The position numbers and the translations under genes were made by a program. The notes below the pieces were generated by a model. That model was not told the origin of the DNA, made no database searches, and worked only from the letters and a program-made list of their open reading frames with translations. From NCBI GenBank assembly GCA_031216915.1, contig CM062294.1:166239455-166303454 (forward strand): a stretch of DNA of 64,000 nt, written 5' to 3'. Shown piece after piece: positions 56,166 through 64,000 of the stretch. The DNA is from Pictodentalium vernedei. Taxonomy: Eukaryota > Mollusca > Scaphopoda > Dentaliida > Dentaliidae. Positions within the stretch are counted from its first letter, which is position 1. The number at the start of each line of letters is the position of its first letter.

Positions 56166-56312
56166 TCATTTAATTTCCCTGGAAGTTCCACCCTGTAGTA
56201 GGTCTGTACTGTTATTCACCCCCATTCTATTATTTGGATAACAAGAGAAAGTTTTTCCCCCAGAATATCTTGTGAGTGTGATCAATACAATGTAGTGGAG
56301 CTCACTTAATAT

Positions 56313-57048
56313 TAGTGTTGAAATGACTTTGATTCTGGAGTCGATTTGTTGACACCCAAAAGTCGAGTTGAAGTCGACTAGTTGGCACTCCACTTTCTGC
56401 TGTCAACGTTTACATAAGAGTTGAATTTTTTTTCCACTTGCACACTTTACTGATGCTGGTTCATGGGTGGCATACATAGGCATGCTGGGAACTTATATTT
56501 TTTATTATATTTTGGTGGTAACTTGTTTAACAAAACATCCATTTCATTAGGCATTTGCGTATAAGATTGATGATTCATTTCAAGCTACAACGGTTGCAAA
56601 AGTATGTAAGTAACGAAAGCTGGTATAATCATCAACTTGTCACATCGATCACATACGTAATAAATTAAATGGCATTGGAATCTCTCTATATTTTGAAATT
56701 TTATTGTATGGAGACAAGTTCACATAACTACGCTGTTAACAGTATTAAGGCACATGCAGTATGACCACTGACAGCAAGTTCAAGGGAGCCAGCACAACAC
56801 AGTTAACGTCTACTTTGATCTCAAAGTCTGTGTCAGTTTTCTCAGTATTAGTGTTGTTGATTTCACTTTCTGAACAGATGCAACTGACAGTTGTTATAAC
56901 TCTCCCTCAGTAGACATTGCATTGAAATTTTGTTATGTTATGATTTTATGGGAAATACAACTTGTTCTGACTAGACAAGGCAGAAATCCAGAGTCGACGG
57001 ACTGTATCAGCGTTGACAATGACTGGTCGTCTAATCGTTTCAGTACTA
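56313..57048. mobile_element. hAT-type non-autonomous element
   Basis: CTTAATAT is duplicated exactly at 56305-56312 and 57049-57056. Ends are TAGTGTTGAAATGACT and, inverted, TAGTACTGAAACGATTAG, with GTCGA motifs just inside, as in many animal hAT elements. 736 bp, no coding capacity. Confidence 0.88.
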
Positions 57049-57114
57049 CTTAATATGTAATTAACGGTCAAATATGTACTGAATTTAGGGCAAATGGTTG
57101 TAATATTCAATTAA

Positions 57115-57318
57115 CCCCCTGCACACTGATGTCGAAATATCTAAAGTTCAAGATGCAAATTTTTCCCATAATGCAACTGGAAATTTAACCAATTCAATCT
57201 TGTTTGACAGAGCTCATTGAGCTCTGTCAAACAAGATTGAATTGGTTAATTTCCCAGTTGTATTATGGGATAAGTGGCTGTTCGAAATTTGGATATTTTG
57301 ACAACAGTGTGAAGGGAG
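57115..57318. mobile_element. 204-bp palindromic TTAA element
   Basis: TTAA at 57111-57114 and 57319-57322. Termini CCCCCTGCACACTG and, inverted, CTCCCTTCACACTG. A near-perfect hairpin spans about 57183-57265, centred on CATTGAGCTC. Likely a piggyBac-like MITE. Confidence 0.85.
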
Positions 57319-57322
57319 TTAA

Positions 57323-58045
57323 CAGGGTTATTCAATGAAAAGATATCCAATTAAATGCACTCCACCATATTTGCAGATACACTATAAATCAGGAACATTT
57401 ACATCGAAAAAAAGCTATACTTTTACAACTTAGACGCATTGATTTATGATTTCTAGTGTATCAACAATGGTGTAACAAAATTTTGAGTGTAAAAATTTAA
57501 CACCCAACACTGCACTGTCAATACATTTGGTTAATTTCCTGCCACATGTTCAAGCAACAAAATTTAACTTCACATTTTCTCTGAGCCATAAATCTGAATA
57601 ACAGATTATTTTTAATTTATCTTATAATTTTTTTTTGTATGAAGAAAGATGGTGAGTTGATGTGAATGCAGTTGCAGATGGTCCTAGAGGTTGGCGGTAT
57701 TGGAATTTTGAGTTTGGTATCAGTTTCGGTATTTTTAAAGGGGTATCGGTTTGGTATTTGGTATCAGACTTTACTGAGATTTTCTGATAGAACCAAAGGG
57801 GAATTCACACCAGGAAAACGCAGAATAAGTTATTCTTATATCATTCTACCATAGTGCCACAAATGCCACTATCAATGACCTCAACATTGGCATTCCTGTG
57901 CCAACACAAATCATATCTACAGTAATTTTATGACTTATTCCAAATACACCTTAACTTTTCAAGGCCTATTTCAGGCTTTTACAATCTCAGAGCATGTGCC
58001 CTTACTTAGCATGCCATCATTTGGAGACCGTGCTGAAAATAGACA
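57323..58045. other. No gene recognised
   Basis: A GGTATTGG/GGTATCGG-rich stretch near 57690-57770 may be one end of a decayed hAT element. No partner found. Confidence 0.35.
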
Positions 58046-58128
58046 AATCTGCAGTGTAGTGATTTCTAGTCAAGTCATGGCTGCCTTAACAGGCAGCCAA
58101 GACTTGACTAGACATCACTGTACAGATT
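58046..58128. repeat. Hairpin palindrome related to 5795-5862
   Basis: Arms 58046-58086 and 58091-58128 (TTCTAGTCAAGTC.TGGCTGCCT, inverted) around a 4-base loop. Confidence 0.85.
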
Positions 58129-58339
58129 GTAGTCTAGTCGTAATTCATGCCATTTTGCCCCTTTTAAGGATTATCCAAATTGAAAAGAAAATCAGTCACT
58201 TCTTTCATGAAAATGAACTTGGCTTTCAAGTCTCAACAAGGCCTTAAAAATAGTGAATGTAGGACAATTTGAAAACATACATGGTTACAGTATTTAATGA
58301 TTGGTTCGGTTTAGGTTTTTCGCATCCCCATGTCGTTAT

Positions 58340-61085
58340 CGGCTCGTTTTTTAGCTTAACTTGGCAAAGTCAACATAAGCTATTGCCATCATGCGTGCGG
58401 AAGTCTGTTAGTCTGTGAGTCTGTTCACATTTTCCTTTAGCACGGATTACACCCCGCAGTTCTTGTCTGATCGGCACGAAATTTCATATGCAGGCTTGGG
58501 GTCATGTCTAGATGAGAACGTCCCCCTGGTTGCGATCGGTCAACCGGCATGGCTGTCCGAGCCCAAAACCCGAAAACCATTAGCACAGTCTACAGGTCAT
58601 ATTTATGAAGGGATTTCATTGTAACTTGGTAGGATGCCTCTGTATAATGCCTAGATGAGAACGTCTCCTTTTGGGCATGATCTGTCAACCGTGATGGCTG
58701 CCCAAGCCCGAAACCCCAAACTTTTAGCACAGTCTGCAGGTCATGTTTAATATGGAGGGATTTCATTGTAACTTGGTAGGATGACTCCTTATGATGTCTA
58801 GATGAGAATTTCCCCATTTGGGCGTGATCTGACAACTGTGATGACTGCCCAAGCCCAAAACCCGAAAACGTTTAGCACGGTCTACAGGTCATATTTATTG
58901 AGGAATTTCATTGTAACTTGGTAGGTTGACTTCATATATTGTCTAGATGAGAAAGTCCCCTTTTGGATGTGATTGGGCCACTGTGACGGCTGCAGGGGCC
59001 TGAAGCCCGAAAACCTTTAGCACAGTCTACAGGTCATAGTTATGAAGGGATTCCATTGTAACTTGGTAGGATGACTCCAAATGATGTCTAGATGAGAGCA
59101 TCCCATTTTGATCACGATCATTCAGCTTGATGGCTGCCCGAGCCCCAAAACCTCTAGCATAGGCAAAAGGTCAAATTTATGGAAGGATTTCATTGTAACC
59201 TATTAGGTTGACTCCATATAATGCCTAGATGATGACATCCCCTTTTGGTCGTGATTGGTCAACTGTGATGGCTACAGGTGCCCGAAGCCCGAAAACCTTG
59301 AGCACAGTCTACAGGTCATATTTATGAAGGGATTTCATTGTAACTTCATAGGATCACTCCAGATGATGCCCAGATGAGATTGTCCCCTTTGGTTGCGATC
59401 ATTCAACCATGATGGATGCCCGAGCCCGAAGCCCGAAAACCTTTAGCACAGTCTACAGGTCATAATTATGAAGGGATTTCATTGTACCCTGGTAGGATGA
59501 CTCCAAATAATGCCTAGATGAGAACATCCCCTTTTGTTTGCGATCATTCTGCCTTTATGGCTAGCCTGCCCGAGCCCAAAGACCTTTAGCATAGTCTATT
59601 GGTCATATTTATGGAAGGATTTCATTGTAACTTGTTAGGTTGACTCCATATAATGCCTAGATGATGACATCCCCTTTTGGTCGTGATTGGTAAACTGTGA
59701 TGGCTACAGGTGCCCGAAGCCCGAAAAACTTGAGCACAGTCTACAGGTCATATTTATGAAGGGATTTCATTGTAACTTCGTAGGATCACTCCAGATGATG
59801 CCCAGATGAGAATGTCCCCTTTTGGTTGTGATCATTCAACCATTATGACTGCCCGAGCCCAAAGCCCGAATACCTTTAGCACAGTCTACAGGTCATATTT
59901 ATGAAGGGATTTCATTGTAACTTGGTAGGTTTGACTTCATATTATGTCTTGATGAGAACGTCCCCTTTTGGACACGATTGGGCAAGTGTGACAGCTACAG
60001 GGGCCTGAAGTCCGAAAACCTTTAGAACAGTCTACAGGTCATAATTATGAAGGGATTTCATTGTAGCATGGTAGGATGATTCCAAATAATGTCTAGATGA
60101 GAACATCCTTTTTGGTCGCGATCATTCAGCCTTGATGGCTGCCCGAGCCCAAATCCTTTAGCATAGTCTATAGGTCGTATTTATGGAAGGATTTCATTGT
60201 AACTTGTTAGGTTGACTCCATATAATGCCTAGATGATGACATCCCCTTTTGGTCGTGATTGGTCAACTGTGATGGCTACAGGTGCCCGAAGCCCAAAAAT
60301 CTTGAGCACAGTCTACAGGTCATATTTATGAAGGGATTTCATTGTAACTTGGTAGGTTGACTTCATATGATGTCTAGATGAGAACAGCCCCTTTTGGACA
60401 CCATTAGGCAACTGTGGCGGCTACAGGGGCCTGAAGCCCGAAAACCTTTAGCACAGTCTACAGGTGATATTTATGAAGGGATTTCATTGTAACTTGGTAG
60501 GATGACTCTAAATAATGTCTAGATGACAATGTCCCCTTTTGGTTGTGATCATTCAACCATGATGGCTGCCCGAGCCCAAATCCCCAAAACCTTTAGCACA
60601 GTCTACAGGTCATATTTATGAAGGGATTTCATTGTAACTTGGTAGTTTGACTTCATATAATGTCTAGATGCGAACGTCCCCTTTGGACGCAATTGGGAAA
60701 CTGACGGCTACAGGGGCCTGAAGCTCGAAAACCTTTAGCACAGTCTACAGGCCATATTTATGAAAGGATTTCAATGTAACTTGATAGGATGACTCGTTTT
60801 GGAATAATTTCACTGTAACTTGGTAACTTTCGTTGATATACGTTAACTGTGAGGGCCACATACATTAACTGTGAGGTCATATTAACCCACCCCTCAGCTC
60901 TTTAGTACAGTGTACACCTCATATTATTTTTATCAAAAACATAGCATTCAGGGAACAGAAATGGACATATTCCCAATTATCACAATTCTTGTCTTATTTC
61001 ATAATCCTTTCATAAACATTGAACATTATCCTTTTCATCAAACACAACACAAGTTAAGCTACAGTGTCATTGACACTTTCATTTA
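58340..61085 (+). repeat. Satellite-bearing repeat, long copy (~15 units of ~147 bp)
   Basis: After a short leader (TTTAGCTTAACTTGGCAAAG, ATTGCCATCATGCGTGCGG), units carrying TTTATGAAGGGATTTCATTG, AACTTGGTAGGATGACTCC, GTCTAGATGAGAA and AACCTTTAGCACAGTCTACA repeat from 58440 to 60830. The same ~290-bp 3' flank as at 55.9-56.17 kb follows. Frames through it are not protein genes. Confidence 0.9.
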
Positions 61086-61221
61086 GTATATTGCCTATCT
61101 CTTAGATGGTCCAGGTCTTTAAATTCTTCCAAAATAGTGATGGTAAATGCTGTGCTCAAATAATGTGATTATGCCTAAATTATGCGGTGTTTAAAATTAT
61201 TGTAGCATTTGCCATATATAG

Positions 61222-62745
61222 TTATACCCCCTGCAAACAAATTTCTGGGGGTATTTAGGAATCACTTTGTCCATCTGTTTGTCTGCACAAGTCGTGTTTC
61301 AGGCTTGTCATTTTGAGGCGGGCGATCGCCACGGGCTGCAGTCTCCCGCCTGAGTTAAAAATTCCACAGACGGTAAATGTCCGTCTAACTCCGATTTCTG
61401 CGGCCCATTAATTCAGTCGAAGGCACCTCAAAATCGGTTGTCTCAAACGGCAATTATCGCGGATTGAAGGAGGTAACAAAGTGCAATTTGTGAAGTTTGT
61501 ATTGTGTCTTCAACGCAGTCACCAAGAGACAGTAAGTAACTTTCCAAATAACGAATGAGAGGTCTGCTAATTCTAAAGTTGTAATTAGTTGTTACATCAT
61601 ACACCAGACTGTGACAACTCTCGTGTCATGCGCGATTACGGGATGTATCATCCCCAAGCCAGTTTGACCCCTGACAAAAATCAAAGCCAGGACGATTCGT
61701 CCCCCAAATCTGATTGATTCGCCCCAGGTTATCGGCGTCTGACAGTGAGCACGGTGCACTAGCTTGTACAGTCATCATGTAATGTATAGATACGAGCTTG
61801 GTTATTTGGATGCAAGATAACTATAACACTCGCTGTTAGAGAGTCATGGGAAACCTGATATCTTGCATCCAAATATTCAAGTCTAAATCTATACATTACG
61901 TGATGATGTACATCATAATTACACAAACCATGTACCTTAAAATGATATTAGTTGTATACCCAACAGGCTGAAACAAAATGGCCTCCACAAACCATAAATG
62001 GCCCTCCTGGGGTCATTTTATGCACACCCAAAATGGCACTCCTGGGGTGATTTGAGGCGAACCATAATGGCCCTCCTGCAATTTTCAAAATGACAAGCCT
62101 GGTGTCTGGCCCAAACTTTTGATGGCCTTGAAGGATATTATTGATACTTGATATTAATCTTGCCCACCACCAGAGAGCTTGTTGCGAATGAGGTTGGAAT
62201 GCCTGTCTATACGGTCAAGGTTACCGACTTAGTTCAAGGTCACATACCCATATCCAAATATACTCAAAGCGTGTCCAGCTCAGAACTTTTGATAGCTGTG
62301 AAGGATATTAATAATACTTGGTATTGATGTTGCCCACCACTAGAGGGTGTGTCGCGAATAAGGTTGGAATGCCTGTCTACATGGTCAAGGTCACAGACTC
62401 AGTTCAAGTTCAAATGCCCCCCCCCCCCCCCCCCCCCCCCCCATCCAAATACAACTATAACAAGTCGTATCCAGCACAGAACATTTGATGGTCTTGAAAG
62501 ATATTAATGATACTTGGTATTCATGTTGCCCATCACCAGAGGATGTGTTGCAAATAAGGTTGGAATGCCTGTCTACAAGGACAAGGTCACAGACTTAATT
62601 GAAGTTTACACACCCCACATCCAAATCCGACTATAACAAGTTGAGTCTGGCTCAGAACTTTTGAATGTCTCTAAGGATGTTAATGGTACTTGGTATTATT
62701 GTTGCCCACCATCAGAGAATGTGTTGCAGGGAATATTCTTGGTCC
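61222..62745 (+). repeat. ~170-190-bp tandem repeat, interrupted
   Basis: Starts ATAGTTATACCCCCTGCAAA...TTCTGGGGGTAT. Units anchored on CAGAACTTTTGAT and GTTGGAATGCCTGTCTA recur at about 62102, 62271, 62465 and 62643. A 26-base poly-C run (62417-62442) enlarges one unit. The first unit is split by the element 61300-62099. Confidence 0.85.
61300..62099. mobile_element. Probable hAT-type element within the array
   Basis: Inverted ends share GGCTTGTCATTTTGA (left, preceded by CA). Flanks TCGTGTTT and TGGTGTCT are a 6/8 match, and removing the insert restores the array sequence. Tandem TGGCCCTCCTGGGGT-type units lie near the right end. Confidence 0.7.
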
Positions 62746-62871
62746 CAAGTTGGGACAGGCATCATCTAGTTTGGTCAAGTTTACCCAATGCACACAATAT
62801 AGTTAATGTCCTGCCTGTTGAATCAAACAATGCAACAGATAAATAAGTTAAAAAAAACACTTTAGAGTTTG

Positions 62872-63188
62872 CCAGTGAGTGGGTGACCGTCTGAGTGATC
62901 GATTCGGACTCCCGCGTTGTATCCTTGGGCAAGGCACTTAACCCCGATTGTCCACATGGGGGCACAATGACGCCCTGTACTAAGGCGTACTGCACGTCGA
63001 TGGTGCACATGACTTCATCCAATCTAACCCTGCCTGTGCTGCAGTGCGGAGTTACGATGTTGGGGAGCTGGCAGCTGCTCATCGTTGCTTGGTGGTTCTC
63101 TCCGGGTACTCCGGCTTCCTCCACCCGTAAAACTGTCACGGTCATGATTAGCCATTGTGCACAAGTATGTGACTTAAACACCAATAAA
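62872..63188 (+). mobile_element. 5S-class SINE, 5'-truncated
   Basis: Begins inside the 5S-derived head (GTGGGTGACCGTCTGAG...). It carries the common body (CCTTGGGCAAGGCACTTAAC, CCTGTGCTGCAGTGCGGAG) and ends in the CACCAATAAATAA tail type. Confidence 0.88.
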
Positions 63189-63189
63189 T

Positions 63190-63569
63190 AATTGAATAAA
63201 TATTTATTAAGGTTTAACGACACTTTAACAGCCAAGGTCATATCGTGTCGGTGACAGTTTTACGGGTGAAGGAAGCCGGAGTACCCAGTGAGAACCACCG
63301 AGCAGCGATGAGCAGATGCCAGTCCCCCAACATCGTAACTCTGCAATGCAGCACAGGCAGGGTTAGATTGGTTGAAGACGTGCGCACCATTGACGTGCAG
63401 TACACATTAGCACACAGTGTCGTTGTGCCCCCATATTGACAATCAGGGTTAAGTGACTTGCTCAAGGACACAACGCTGGAATCCGAATCGATCGCTCAGA
63501 CGGTCACCCATCCAGGGATTAACTGGTCTCGACGTTGCATATCTTCAGTGATCTGACAGAACTGGTTAC
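63190..63569 (-). mobile_element. 5S rRNA-headed SINE, opposite orientation
   Basis: On the - strand the 5S head (about 63569-63500, including CCCTGGATGGGTGACCG) is followed by the shared body and the CGTTAAACCTTAATAAAT tail at about 63215-63195. It lies tail to tail with 62872-63188. Confidence 0.9.
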
Positions 63570-63570
63570 T

Positions 63571-63698
63571 AGAGCTGAAACAGTTAAGGGGTTTTCTTGA
63601 TCGATTAATCACATGGATTAATCTTGGTTAATCATTTAACCACTTGTCCAAATAGATATCTGAATAACTGACATACCGTTGATGATTTATAGCATGAA
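63571..63698. other. Possible left end of another hAT element
   Basis: TAGAGCTGAAACAG near 63570 and AT-rich GATTAATC motifs resemble a hAT end. The partner end would lie beyond the window. Confidence 0.25.
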
Positions 63699-63940
63699 CC
63701 CTTTACCCAATGTAACAAACAAAACCAACTAGGCCTATATATAAAAATCTCCATTCAAATTTATTATGTTTTCAATTTTTGTCTCAAAAACATAGCTTAT
63801 GACCCCACATTGGAATGAGCTTGTTGAGATCATTCTAATGAGGGGTCATAAGCTATGTTTTTGAGACAAGAATTGAAAATTTTTAGTAATTCATGAATAT
63901 ATTTTGCAAGTATTGTCTGCTGCCCGCAATGGGTAAAGGG
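63699..63940. mobile_element. Palindromic MITE with CCCTTTACCCA ends
   Basis: Termini CCCTTTACCCAATG and, inverted, CCCTTTACCCATTG. A long hairpin (about 63771-63890) pairs TTTTTGTCTCAAAAACATAG with its complement. The flanks TGAA and CTAA may be a degenerate TTAA. Similar in design to 57115-57318. Confidence 0.75.
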
Positions 63941-64000
63941 CTAAGAATGACCATTTCCAGCTACTGATACAGTATGATGATCATGCAGGTAAACAAGTAT

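Noticed and set aside
58440..60830. A CRISPR array or a coding repeat protein
   Set aside because: Units are ~147 bp and diverged throughout with no short conserved repeat/variable spacer pattern; the frames contain stops.
62762..63471. Conserved-looking frames (for example 62762-63241 -, 11015-11326 -)
   Set aside because: They are translations of SINE bodies; the similarity between them reflects the SINE, not a protein.

Overview
The window looks like metazoan genomic DNA, most likely from a marine invertebrate. It is AT-rich, has no operon-like coding, and consists almost wholly of transposable elements, SINEs, satellites and palindromes. A molluscan or other lophotrochozoan source is plausible: there is a Mag-clade Ty3 element with a Leu-tRNA-like primer site, DIRS elements, SINEs with a V/Meta-like body, and a repeat ending in TCAGGTGAGC. 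No host gene identifies the organism. I could not assign any intact host gene. Two or three short exon-like ORFs are listed with low confidence.

Layout. 1-11.4 kb: remains of a Ty3/gypsy element on the + strand. Its integrase is split by a 5.1-kb hAT-type composite (4513-9656). That composite carries a tRNA-headed SINE, a second hAT element, and three TTAA-flanked elements lying end to end. A LINE ORF1-like fragment is inserted just downstream, and a 5S-headed SINE follows. 11.5-21.4 kb: DIRS copy 1 on the - strand (gag, RT, tyrosine recombinase) with inverted terminal repeats and an internal complementary region. It keeps RT, in tandem duplicate, but has lost RNase H. 21.4-24.4 kb: an exon-like fragment, a FLYWCH/MULE-transposase remnant and a ~460-bp tandem repeat (R). 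24.4-34.9 kb: DIRS copy 2, inserted in an R unit. It keeps RNase H and the recombinase but has lost RT, and it is itself invaded by a hAT element (27.6-28.9) and an internally deleted Mag-like LTR element (30.0-33.1).

34.9-41.5 kb: R-repeat remnants, a ~1-kb palindromic element with TA target duplication, two elements with 8-bp target duplications and subterminal repeat clusters, and one related cluster. 41.6-49.4 kb: a chimeric LINE fragment (- strand), then a near-complete LINE (+) with an SGNH-esterase ORF1, an endonuclease/RT ORF2 and a (TTA)n tail. 49.4-54.9 kb: a 182-bp direct repeat enclosing a second LINE ORF1-like gene, then a hAT element and low-information DNA. 55-64 kb: two copies of a 147-bp satellite-bearing repeat, a hAT and a TTAA element, a ~175-bp array interrupted by another element, two 5S-class SINEs tail to tail, and a terminal palindromic element.

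Nesting gives a relative history. Ty3/gypsy came first, then hAT 4513-9656, then SINE, hAT and TTAA elements inside it. R repeats came before DIRS copy 2, which came before its hAT and Mag insertions. The Mag LTRs look identical apart from one 8-bp indel, so that insertion is among the youngest. All coordinates, repeat boundaries and similarities were read by eye. No database search was run.
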